Both the position numbers and the translations under genes were made by a program. The notes below the pieces were generated by a model that saw only the letters and a program-made list of their open reading frames with translations, had not been told where the DNA came from and searched no databases. A stretch of 64,000 nucleotides of DNA from Nocardioides sp. Root140 (GTDB lineage: Bacteria; Actinomycetota; Actinomycetes; Propionibacteriales; Nocardioidaceae): NCBI RefSeq assembly GCF_001426745.1, contig NZ_LMFI01000010.1, forward strand, positions 1,154,159-1,218,158. Reading direction: 5' to 3'. Below, one piece after another: positions 17,243-24,741 of the stretch (its first letter is position 1; every line of letters starts with the position of its first letter).

Positions 17243-19291
17243 TCAGGCCCGGGAGCGCCAGAGCAACCAGACGAAGTACGGCGTACCGATCAGGGCGGTG
17301 ACCATGCCGGCCGGCACCTGGTCGGGTGCGATCACGTTGCGTCCCAAGGTGTCGGCCAGGCTGACCAGGAGCGCTCCGAGGAGCATTGCCACCGGGAGCA
17401 CCCGGATGTGTCGGGAACCGACGACGGCGCGGGCCGCGTGCGGGGCCACCAGGCCGGTGAAGACCACCAGGCCGATGGCGGCGGCCGAGGCGGCGGTCAG
17501 CACGACGGCGACCACCAGGAGGAGCAGCCGGGTCCGCTCCAGGGACAGGCCGAGCACCCGCGGGGTGTCGTCGTCGAGGGCCATCACGTCGAGGTCGTTG
17601 CGGTGGCGCAGCAGCAGCGGGAGTCCCACGAGGACGACGAGAACGAGCGGGACGACCTGGTCGTAGGTGCGGCCGTAGGTGGAGCCGTTGAGCCAGGTCA
17701 GCGCGAGCTGGGTGTCGTAGGGGCTGGCGCTGATGATGATGAACGCGATGAGCGCCTGGCCGACGGCCGCGACACCGACGCCGACCAGCACGAGCCGGAT
17801 CGAGTCCAGGCCGCCCCGCCACGAGACGGCGTACACGATCACGAAGGCGACGGCTGCCCCGACCAGCGCCGCTGCGTTGATCGTCCAGAGCGCGGTGGTC
17901 CCCACGAACGAGATGCAGGTGACCGCACCCACACCGGCGCCCGCGGTGACGCCGAGCAGGCCGGGCTCGGCCAACGGGTTGCGGCAGACGGCCTGGGTGG
18001 CGCAGCCGGCGAGGGCCAGCGCCGCGCCCGCGAAGGTGGCCGCAATGAGACGCGGGGTCCGCTCCTCGAGCGTGTAGTGGACGACTGGCCCCGCGTTCCC
18101 GGTGAGCCAGTGGGTCACGTCGCCGAGCAGGAGGCGGTCGTCACCCATCAGCAGCCAGCCGTTGCCTGCGAGCAGGCCGAGGACGGTCGCACCGACGAGG
18201 AGCACCGACAGCCCGACCACGAGCAGCGTCGTGAAGCGGAACGGGGACCCGGGGCGGGTGCGCGCGGAGGGCGCGTCGGGCACCGTGCCACCCTGGCGGA
18301 AGGTGCGGGCGATGCCGACGAGGACGATCGCGCCGAACATGGTGGTCGCGACGCCCGTCGGCACCCCGGGCCCGAAGGTCCCGGTCGGCACGAGTCGCAT
18401 CAGGACGTCGGCCAGGACCACCAGGACGATGCCGATCAGGCCCGAGAGCGGCAGCAGCACGCTGTGCTTGTGCACGTCCTTGATCCACGGTCCGGAGAGC
18501 CGTGCCAGCACGGGGGCGCACAACCCGATGAAACCCATCGGGCCGGCGACGGTCACGGCGAGGCTGGCCAGCAGGACGGCGATGAGTACGGCGGCCAGCT
18601 GCACGAGCCGCACGTTGACGCCCAGGCTGGACGCGGCGTCGTCGCCCAGGCTGATCAGGTCGAGCTGTCGGCTCAGCAGCATCGCGACGAGCACCACGAC
18701 GACGACCGCCACCGCCCCCTGCGCCGGGGCGTCGATGCTGATCTGGACCAGGTTGCCGTTGCCCCAGGCGAAGAGGCTCTGGGTCTGCTCCTCGAAGAGC
18801 AGCAGAAGCAGTCCGGTCAGGGAGCCCAGCGCCAGCGCGAGTGCCGACCCGGCCAGCACCAGGCGCGCCGGACCGGAGGCTCCGCCGGACAGGGCCAGCA
18901 CGATCCCGGCGCCGAGCAGGCCGCCGAGGAAGGCGACGCTGCCCTGCAGGAACAACGGCAGCGAGATCCCGAGGGCCGCGACCAGGGTGGCCGCGAACCA
19001 GGCTCCGCCATTGATCGCGAGGGTGTCGGGCGAGGCGAGGGGGTTGCGGGTGACCGACTGGAGCAAGGCTCCCGAGACGCCCACGGACAGCCCCACGACC
19101 AGGCCCGCCAGCAGGCGTGGGAGGCGTGAGCCCATGAAGACGTCACGGGTCAGCTCGTCCCCGCGCCCGAGCGCGAGCTCGAGCAGGTCGCCGAAGCCGA
19201 TGGCGGACGTGCCCTGGGTCAGGTGCACCGCACTGGCGGCGAGGGCCACCAGGACCAGCACCCCGAGGCCGGTGAGACTGCGCAGGGTCAC
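17243..19291 (-). CDS. Fused iron-siderophore ABC permease (FhuB-like, two FecCD domains)
   Basis: 682 residues, about twice one FecCD permease, with two homologous halves. Each half has the signature LPRLLAGLVVGLSVGVSGALLQSVTRNPLASPD-like segment (TPRLIAATFAGAALALAGCATQAVCRNPLAEPG in the second) and AGPMGFIGLCAPVLAR / VVFTGLVAPHAAR. This covalent tandem is the FhuB arrangement, so one chain forms the whole channel. GTG start 10 bp after the binding-protein stop. Last gene of the iron-box operon. Confidence 0.92.
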   Translation of the reverse strand: MTLRSLTGLGVLVLVALAASAVHLTQGTSAIGFGDLLELALGRGDELTRDVFMGSRLPRLLAGLVVGLSVGVSGALLQSVTRNPLASPDTLAINGGAWFAATLVAALGISLPLFLQGSVAFLGGLLGAGIVLALSGGASGPARLVLAGSALALALGSLTGLLLLLFEEQTQSLFAWGNGNLVQISIDAPAQGAVAVVVVVLVAMLLSRQLDLISLGDDAASSLGVNVRLVQLAAVLIAVLLASLAVTVAGPMGFIGLCAPVLARLSGPWIKDVHKHSVLLPLSGLIGIVLVVLADVLMRLVPTGTFGPGVPTGVATTMFGAIVLVGIARTFRQGGTVPDAPSARTRPGSPFRFTTLLVVGLSVLLVGATVLGLLAGNGWLLMGDDRLLLGDVTHWLTGNAGPVVHYTLEERTPRLIAATFAGAALALAGCATQAVCRNPLAEPGLLGVTAGAGVGAVTCISFVGTTALWTINAAALVGAAVAFVIVYAVSWRGGLDSIRLVLVGVGVAAVGQALIAFIIISASPYDTQLALTWLNGSTYGRTYDQVVPLVLVVLVGLPLLLRHRNDLDVMALDDDTPRVLGLSLERTRLLLLVVAVVLTAASAAAIGLVVFTGLVAPHAARAVVGSRHIRVLPVAMLLGALLVSLADTLGRNVIAPDQVPAGMVTALIGTPYFVWLLWRSRA

Positions 19292-19301
19292 GACCGGTGG
19301 A

Positions 19302-20288
19302 TCACTTCGTCAGGTTCGCGACGATCTGGTCGACGAACTCCTGCGCCGAGACCGGTCCGCCGAACGTCCACACGCCCTTCTCGAGCGGGTAGAGATGGCC
19401 GCTGGTCACGAACTCGAGCTCGTTCCAGATCGGGTTCTTCTCGAGCTGGTTGCCGAAGACGTCGTCAGCCTCGACCGGGCTGTTGTAGAAGAACCGCACG
19501 CCGTCACCGAGTGAGGTGAGGCCCTCGGGGTCCGTGGTGCCCAGACCCCAGTCCTTGTCGACCTCGCCGGTCCACGCGTTCTCCAGTCCGAGACCCTCGG
19601 CGAGGTCGGACATCAGCGAGCCCTTGCCGAACAACCGAATGGTGACGTTGCCACCCTCGGCCCAGCCGTCAGCCATCGCGAACGTGGCGCCGGCGGCGTC
19701 GCTCTCGGCGATCGCCTTCTTCCCGGCCTCGAGCGAGGCCTCTAGGTCGCCGATGATCTTGTCGGCCGCCTCGGTCCTGCCTACCGCTTCGGCGATGGTG
19801 CGAACGTTCTCCTTCATCAGGTCGAGCTGTCCGGAGCCGTCGGCCGTGTCGAGCACGATGACCGGCACGTCGCGCTTCTCGAGCTGCTTGACGATGGCCT
19901 CGGGACCGGAGCTGTCGGTGATCACCAGCTCGGGGCCGGTCTTCATGATCTCGGTGAAGCTGGGCTCGCTGCGCTTGCCGACGTCCTGGACGGAGTCGTC
20001 GACCTGCGCGTTCGCCACCCACGCGTTGTACTCGTCGCCGTCCGCGTGGGCGACCGGCATCACGCCGAGGCTGACCAGGGTCTCGGTCTGCATCCACTCC
20101 AGCGACACCACCTTGGTTGCGGGGTGGTCGAGCTCGACGGTCTTGCCGCGAGCGTCCTCGACCGAGACCGGACCGCCGGTCGCGACGGAGTCCTCCTGCT
20201 CGTCCTTGGCGGGTTCGGTGCTGCCGCAGGCGGAGAGGGCCAGGGCCAGCGGCAGGCAGGCGAGTGCGAGCGCGCGCGATGTCTTCAC
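19302..20288 (-). CDS. Siderophore ABC transporter substrate-binding lipoprotein
   Basis: 328 residues. Lipoprotein signal LALACLPLALALSACGS with lipobox Cys, then a periplasmic-binding-protein 2 (FepB/FhuD-like) domain: VEDARGKTVELDHPATKVVSLEWMQTETLVSLGVMPVAHADG and ITDSSGPEAIVKQLEKRDVPVIVLDTADG, a helical backbone and a C-terminal VSAQEFVDQIVANLTK. It should bind a ferric siderophore. I chose the GTG at 20288, which starts right at the signal peptide; upstream sequence in this frame is antisense-like to the ATPase gene. Confidence 0.9.
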   Translation of the reverse strand: MKTSRALALACLPLALALSACGSTEPAKDEQEDSVATGGPVSVEDARGKTVELDHPATKVVSLEWMQTETLVSLGVMPVAHADGDEYNAWVANAQVDDSVQDVGKRSEPSFTEIMKTGPELVITDSSGPEAIVKQLEKRDVPVIVLDTADGSGQLDLMKENVRTIAEAVGRTEAADKIIGDLEASLEAGKKAIAESDAAGATFAMADGWAEGGNVTIRLFGKGSLMSDLAEGLGLENAWTGEVDKDWGLGTTDPEGLTSLGDGVRFFYNSPVEADDVFGNQLEKNPIWNELEFVTSGHLYPLEKGVWTFGGPVSAQEFVDQIVANLTK

Positions 20289-20314
20289 GGTGGTGCCTTT
20301 CGGGGGTGGGTGGG

Positions 20315-21127
20315 TCAGGCCATCTGGGCCAGGCGACGCTCGGTGCGGTGCACCGGGTGCACGGAGACCCGTGAGGTGGCCGGGTCGCGGTGGATCGCGA
20401 CCGGGAGTCCGTAGACCGCGGAGACACGCTCCGAGGTGAGGACGTCTGACGGAGCGCCCGTGGCCTGGACGGCTCCGTGGTGGAGCAGGGTCACGACGTC
20501 GGCGACGTCGGCGGCCTGGTTCAGGTCGTGCAGCACGACCCCGACCGCGACACCGTGGTCGTCGGCCAGGTCGCGCACCAGGTCGAGCAGCTCGACCTGG
20601 TAGCGCAGGTCGAGGTGGTTGGTGGGCTCGTCCAGCAGGAGCACGTCGGTCTGCTGCGCCAGGCAGCAGGCCAGCCACACCCGCTGGAGCTCGCCACCGG
20701 AGAGCTCGTCGACGCCACGGGTCGACATCTCGGCGACTCCGGTCACCTCCATCGCCCAGGCGACGGCGGCCGGCCCCTCGGGGTCGCGGGCCTTCCACTT
20801 GCCGCGGTAGGGGTGGCGACCGAACTCGACCACTTCGGCGACCGGGACCCCCGAGGGCACCGGTCGGTTCTGTGAGAGCAGGGTGATCACACGGGCGAAC
20901 TCGCGCTTGCCCAGCGTGGAGACGGACTCCTCGCCCAGCGAGAGCGTGCCCCGGTCGATCTTGTGCAGCCGGGCCATGGCGCGCAGCAGGGTCGACTTGC
21001 CGCTGCCGTTCGGCCCGACCAAGGCGTGGACCCGCCCGGGATCGACGGTGAGCGATGCAGCACGGACGACCGTGCGGTCGTAGTAGGAGAGGTCGAGGCC
21101 TTCGCCACGGAACTGCGCACTCTGCAT
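20315..21127 (-). CDS. Iron-siderophore ABC transporter ATP-binding protein
   Basis: 270 residues from the ATG at 21127. Walker A GPNGSGKSTLLRAMARL, signature LSGGELQRVWLACCLAQQTDVLLLDEPTNHLDL and H-loop VLHDLNQAADVAD identify a FecE/FhuC-type ATPase. It leads the ATPase-binding protein-permease operon. The ATG is 5 bp after a DtxR/IdeR-type iron box and has no visible Shine-Dalgarno; TAGGCT lies 11 bp upstream, so a leaderless or near-leaderless transcript is possible. An ATG 12 codons upstream would place the iron box inside the coding region and is less likely. Confidence 0.9.
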   Translation of the reverse strand: MQSAQFRGEGLDLSYYDRTVVRAASLTVDPGRVHALVGPNGSGKSTLLRAMARLHKIDRGTLSLGEESVSTLGKREFARVITLLSQNRPVPSGVPVAEVVEFGRHPYRGKWKARDPEGPAAVAWAMEVTGVAEMSTRGVDELSGGELQRVWLACCLAQQTDVLLLDEPTNHLDLRYQVELLDLVRDLADDHGVAVGVVLHDLNQAADVADVVTLLHHGAVQATGAPSDVLTSERVSAVYGLPVAIHRDPATSRVSVHPVHRTERRLAQMA

Positions 21128-21131
21128 GAGG

Positions 21132-21150
21132 TCAGGGTAGCCTAACCTCA
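21132..21150 (-). promoter_or_regulatory. DtxR/IdeR-type iron box
   Basis: The plus strand reads TCAGGGTAGCCTAACCTCA; on the minus strand this matches the 19-bp DtxR/IdeR consensus (TTAGGTTAGGCTAACCTAA) at 16 of 19 positions by eye. It overlaps the expected -10 region of the siderophore-uptake operon, so iron-loaded repressor would block transcription. Confidence 0.85.
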
Positions 21151-21186
21151 CTTGACCGGTCATCAGGGCGTCCGAATGCCGGCGGC

Positions 21187-22125
21187 TCAGTCGCAGCCGG
21201 CCTCGCCGAGGTCCTCGTGGCTGCGATGGCTGGCCGGCTCGACCTGGAAGGTCGCGTGGTGCAGCTGGAAGTGGTCGACGGCGCAGCCCTGGAGCCGGTC
21301 GAGCATGCCGCCGACGCCGATCTCGGCGAGTGCCTCGTCGGTGACGGTGATGTGCGCGGAGAGGCTCGGCAGGCCACTCGTGATGGTCCAGGCGTGCAGG
21401 TCGTGGACATCGGTCACGCCGGGCACCTCGACCAGGTGTCGTCGTACGTCGGCGAGGTCGAGGCCGGCCGGCGCGATCTCGAGCAGCACCACGAGGGACT
21501 CCTTCAGCAGCACGAACGACCGCGGCAGGATCATCACCGCGATCAGAAGCGACGCTATCGGGTCGGCGCGATGGAAGTCGGTGGTCAGGATGACCACGCC
21601 GGCGGCCACGGCGAGCACCGATCCGACCAGGTCGGCGAGGACCTCGTTCGCGGCTCCCTTCAGGTTCAGCGAGCCGGTGTCGGAGCGGTTCAGGATCACC
21701 ATCGAGACCGCGTTGGCCACGAGGCCGACCGCCGCGAAGGCGATCATCGGGCCGGCTTCGACGTGGGTCGGATCGGCCAGACGACTGATCCCGGCCCAGG
21801 CGAGATAGCCGCAGACGCCCAACAGGACAAGGGCATTGACCAGCGCCGCCAGGATCTCGGCGCGGTGGTAGCCGAACGTCGAACGCGGCCCGGGTCGCAG
21901 TGTGGCGACGTACGACGCCCCGAGCGCGAGCACCACGGCGGCGGCATCGGTGGCCATGTGACCGGCGTCGGCGAGCAGGGCGAGCGAGCCGGTGACGAAG
22001 GCGCCGACAACCTCCACGACCATGACGGAGGCGGTCACCGCGAGCACGATCCTCAGCCGCTGGCGGTCCTCCGCCCGGCCGCTCGCATGACCGGTCGAGT
22101 GTCCGTGACCGTGTCCGTGGCCCAT
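21187..22125 (-). CDS. Cation diffusion facilitator (CzcD-like zinc/cadmium efflux)
   Basis: 312 residues. A His-rich N-terminus (MGHGHGHGHSTGH) is followed by six predicted helices. Helix 2 carries the metal-site HxxxD in ADAGHMATDA; the matching helix-5 site reads ANEVLADLVGS, that is ExxxD rather than the common HxxxD. The C-terminal cytoplasmic domain has LEIAPAGLDLADVRRHLVEVPGVTDVHDLHAW. It exports divalent metals using the proton gradient. The ATG overlaps the stop of the ArsR regulator by one base, so the pair is co-translated. Confidence 0.9.
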   Translation of the reverse strand: MGHGHGHGHSTGHASGRAEDRQRLRIVLAVTASVMVVEVVGAFVTGSLALLADAGHMATDAAAVVLALGASYVATLRPGPRSTFGYHRAEILAALVNALVLLGVCGYLAWAGISRLADPTHVEAGPMIAFAAVGLVANAVSMVILNRSDTGSLNLKGAANEVLADLVGSVLAVAAGVVILTTDFHRADPIASLLIAVMILPRSFVLLKESLVVLLEIAPAGLDLADVRRHLVEVPGVTDVHDLHAWTITSGLPSLSAHITVTDEALAEIGVGGMLDRLQGCAVDHFQLHHATFQVEPASHRSHEDLGEAGCD

Positions 22126-22466
22126 CAGCGGTCCCGATGACGCACGACGGCGTCGACGGCGTGCTCGGCCTGGTTGAAGGCGACCTCGACGAGCTCGAGG
22201 GCGTGGTCGTTGGCCAGCCGGTAGTAGACCCGGTTGCCCTCCTGGCGCGTGGAGACGACCCGGCTCATCCGCAGCTTGGCGAGGTGCTGGGAGACCGCGG
22301 CCTGCGACTTGCCGACCTCCTCGGCCAGCACGCCCACCGACTGCTCGCCGTCGCGCAGCGCCATCACGATGCGCACGCGTGTCGCGTCGGCGAGCAGGGA
22401 GAAGATCTCGACGGCCACGGGCAGGTGCGCGTCGAGCTCTTCATCCGTATATGCGTGCATGCGCAT
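22125..22466 (-). CDS. ArsR/SmtB-family metal-responsive repressor
   Basis: 113 residues: MRMHAYTDEELDAHLPVAVEIFSLLADATRVRIVMAL, helix-turn-helix SVGVLAEEVGKSQAAVSQHLAKLRMSRVV and beta-wing STRQEGNRVYYRL. No CxC alpha-3 cysteine motif is present; His/Asp/Glu near the C-terminal helix (NDHALELVEVAFNQAEH) are candidate alpha-5 metal ligands, fitting Zn/Cd/Co sensing. The start is at 22466 or 22460, both ATG within the operator dyad; a longer upstream frame reads through repeat DNA and is rejected. It should repress itself and the CDF exporter. Confidence 0.88.
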   Translation of the reverse strand: MRMHAYTDEELDAHLPVAVEIFSLLADATRVRIVMALRDGEQSVGVLAEEVGKSQAAVSQHLAKLRMSRVVSTRQEGNRVYYRLANDHALELVEVAFNQAEHAVDAVVRHRDR

Positions 22467-22468
22467 AT
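22449..22468. promoter_or_regulatory. ArsR-type operator
   Basis: Perfect 7-bp arms ATATGCG and CGCATAT flank 6 bp. This AT-containing dyad overlaps the regulator's start codon and has the form of ArsR/SmtB operators. Confidence 0.75.
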
Positions 22469-22480
22469 AGTCGCACACCC

Positions 22481-22583
22481 GTCGACCTGTCGCCAGTTCA
22501 TGTCGACCCGTCGCCAGTTTCAGAAGCTCACGACAGGTCAACCGAAACTGGCGACAGGTCGAGCGGAATTCACGACGGGTCGA
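22481..22583. repeat. Palindromic repeat family 4 (two direct plus two inverted units)
   Basis: Units GTCGACCTGTCGCCAGTTC (22481) and TCGACCCGTCGCCAGTTTC (22503) are followed by inverted units GAAACTGGCGACAGGTCGA (22544-22562) and GAATTCACGACGGGTCGA (22566-22583), the last more diverged; ACGACAGGTCA (22530-22540) is a partial unit. The block fills the space between the MFS stop codon and the arsR promoter. It can fold as nested hairpins and may act as a transcription terminator for the MFS gene. Confidence 0.75.
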
Positions 22584-24104
22584 TCAGACGCGGGCGCGCA
22601 GGATGCGATGGACGGCGAACGCGACCGCGAAGGACAGCAGCGAGGCGATCGCTGCGGTCAGCGTGACTCCGGAGTCGAAGGCATGCGAGGCCGAGGCCAG
22701 CAACGCGTCGGCCGATGCCGGGGGCAGTCCGCCGGCAACCTCCACGGCTCCCCCGAGGGTGGCCCGAGCCTGCTCGGCGTCCGGGCCAGAGACGGTCACC
22801 GGCACGTCGATGCCCTGACGGTAGGCCAGGTTCAGCAGGCTGCCGAGGACTGCCGTGCCCAGCACCGCACCGATCTCGTACGCCGTCTCCGAGACCGCAG
22901 AGGCGGCACCGGCCTTCGCCGGCGGAACCGCACTGAGCGCAAGGTCGTTGGACACCGTCTCGGACATGCCGACGCCTGCACAGACCAGCACGAAGCCGAT
23001 CAGGAGCACGGCGCCTGAGCCGGTGTGCCCCATCGCGGAGACGGCGGCATAGCCGGCCGCATTCAGCAGCACGCCCGCCACCATCACCCGCGCCGCGCCG
23101 AAGCGCCGCACCATCGGCACCGCACCGAGGCCGAGCACGACGGTCACGACCAGGCCGGGAACCATCATCAGGGCGGCATCGAGCGGCGAGTGCCCGGCGA
23201 TCAGCTGCAGGTGCTGGGCCAGGAAGTAGATGAAGCCGACGAGCGCGAAGACGCTGACCAGGTTCACCACCAGCGACACCGAGAACACCGGGTTCGCGAA
23301 CAGGCGGACGTCGAGCATCGGGTTGCTGCGCCGCAGCATGCGGCGCACGAACCCGATGCCGCAGGCGATGCCGACCAGGACCCCCATCAGCGTCAGCTCG
23401 TCCAGTCCGTGGGTGGCCACCGACTTGATCGCGAAGACCGAGGCGGCCAGCGCCACCGAGACCAGGGCGATGCCGGCCGGGTCGACCGGACCGGGGTCGG
23501 GGTCGCGTGACTCGGGGAGCAGCCGCATGCCGAGCACCAGGAGCGGCACGAGGAGTGGCACGGCGATCAGGAAGATCGAGCCCCACGAGAAGTGCTGCAG
23601 CAGCCAGCCGCCGACCACGGGACCGAGCGCGGCGCCCGCGGAGAAGCCGGCCATCCAGATCGCGACGGCGGTCCGCCGCTCGGCCGCGTCGGTGAAGATG
23701 TTGCGGATCAACGAGACGGTGGCCGGCATCAGCATCGCACCGAAGACGCCGAGCAGCGCACGGGCCGCGATCAGCCAGCCCGCACTCGGCGAGAAGGCGG
23801 CCATCACGGAGACCGCCGCGAAGCCGGAGGCGCCCCACAGCAGGATCCGGCGCCGGCCGATCCGGTCGCCGAGGCTGCCCATCGTGACCAGGAGAGCGGC
23901 CAGCACCAGCGGGTAGATGTCGATGATCCAGAGCAGCTGGTTGCCGGTCGGACCCAGCGACCGCGACAGGGACGGTACGGCGAAGCTCAGCGCCGTGTTG
24001 TCGATCGAGACCAGCAGCACGGGCAGCATCAGGACGGCCAGCGCCACCCACCGGGAACGGCGGGAGAGCTGGTCGGGGGCGAGCGGGAGCTGGTAGATCG
24101 TCAC
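22584..24104 (-). CDS. MFS transporter, DHA2 (EmrB/QacA-like) drug exporter
   Basis: About 506 residues, the size of the 14-helix DHA2 family. Motif A-like GSLGDRIGRRRILLWGA and antiporter-type GPVVGGWLLQHFSWGSIFLIAVP are present, with the family's VSIDNTALSFAVPSL in helix 1. It should export lipophilic drugs or quaternary amines with proton antiport. Start GTG at 24104 or 24110: neither has a Shine-Dalgarno. TACAGT in the operator lies 7 bases before 24104, so a leaderless mRNA is plausible. Divergent TetR gene and a perfect dyad imply TetR control. Confidence 0.88.
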   Translation of the reverse strand: MTIYQLPLAPDQLSRRSRWVALAVLMLPVLLVSIDNTALSFAVPSLSRSLGPTGNQLLWIIDIYPLVLAALLVTMGSLGDRIGRRRILLWGASGFAAVSVMAAFSPSAGWLIAARALLGVFGAMLMPATVSLIRNIFTDAAERRTAVAIWMAGFSAGAALGPVVGGWLLQHFSWGSIFLIAVPLLVPLLVLGMRLLPESRDPDPGPVDPAGIALVSVALAASVFAIKSVATHGLDELTLMGVLVGIACGIGFVRRMLRRSNPMLDVRLFANPVFSVSLVVNLVSVFALVGFIYFLAQHLQLIAGHSPLDAALMMVPGLVVTVVLGLGAVPMVRRFGAARVMVAGVLLNAAGYAAVSAMGHTGSGAVLLIGFVLVCAGVGMSETVSNDLALSAVPPAKAGAASAVSETAYEIGAVLGTAVLGSLLNLAYRQGIDVPVTVSGPDAEQARATLGGAVEVAGGLPPASADALLASASHAFDSGVTLTAAIASLLSFAVAFAVHRILRARV

Positions 24105-24110
24105 CCGCAC

Positions 24111-24136
24111 AACTGTACCGTCTGGACGGTACAGTT
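24111..24136. promoter_or_regulatory. TetR operator between the MFS and TetR genes
   Basis: A perfect inverted repeat: AACTGTACCGT, 4 bp (CTGG), then its exact reverse complement. It abuts the MFS start and lies 56 bp upstream of the TetR start. This is the arrangement of autoregulated TetR/efflux pairs. Confidence 0.85.
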
Positions 24137-24192
24137 ACTAACCCACGCGATGGTGATCTCCGCCTCCACGCCGTGGTCGATAGGGTCGCCCC

Positions 24193-24729
24193 ATGTCCCG
24201 TCCTCCCAAGGCCCGCGAGTCGGCGCTCGCGGCGTACTGCGAGCTGCTGCGCAGCGAGGGCGAGCGCGCAACCACGATCGACAAGGTGGCCGCCCGGGCG
24301 GGGATCTCCAAGGGCGGGGTGCTCTACCACTTCCCGAGCAAGGAGGCGTTGGCCGAGGCCGCACAGGCCAGGTTCCACGAGGAGTGCGAGCGCGACCTGG
24401 TCACGATGGCGCAGGCGCCCGAAGGGCCGTCACGCCATTACGTGCGCACCTCCTGGACCAGCGGCAGCGACCTCGACACCTACTACACGGCCATGGTCCG
24501 CCTGGCCCAGTCGTCCTGGCAGCCGGCCATCGACGAGCTCGAGAGGGTCCACGCGGCCTGGCTCGACCTGATCCGCTCCGAGGTCGGGGACCGGCACGCC
24601 GCCGAGGCGATCATGCTGATCGGCGAGGGCCTCTACCACCACTCGTCCATGCCGGGCGAGTGGTCGCGCGCCACCTTCGCCCGCTCGCTGGACCAGCTGC
24701 TCGACCAGGTCGACCGACTCAAGGCCTGA
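24193..24729 (+). CDS. TetR family transcriptional repressor of the MFS exporter
   Basis: 178 residues. The N-terminal TetR helix-turn-helix reads ALAAYCELLRSEGERATTIDKVAARAGISKGGVLYHFPSKEALAEAA (about 11-57); the C-terminal ligand domain is unclassified. It is divergent from the MFS gene with the shared dyad at 24111-24136, so it probably represses both until drug binds. The gene ends 12 bp from the convergent GST gene. Confidence 0.9.
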   Translation: MSRPPKARESALAAYCELLRSEGERATTIDKVAARAGISKGGVLYHFPSKEALAEAAQARFHEECERDLVTMAQAPEGPSRHYVRTSWTSGSDLDTYYTAMVRLAQSSWQPAIDELERVHAAWLDLIRSEVGDRHAAEAIMLIGEGLYHHSSMPGEWSRATFARSLDQLLDQVDRLKA

Positions 24730-24741
24730 GTCGGCGCTCGG

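Noticed and set aside
16979..19129. Very long open frames opposite real genes (for example plus strand 16979-19129 and 43867-46020, minus strand 759-2636)
   Set aside because: Their translations are rich in Arg, Gly, Asp and His with no recognisable domain and lie antisense to clear genes such as fhuB-like, MMPL and accD3. This is the expected effect of roughly 70 percent GC and third-position bias.
22466..22541. Longer N-terminus for the ArsR protein
   Set aside because: The extra 25 residues are encoded by repeat DNA, show no homology and would put the operator inside the coding region.
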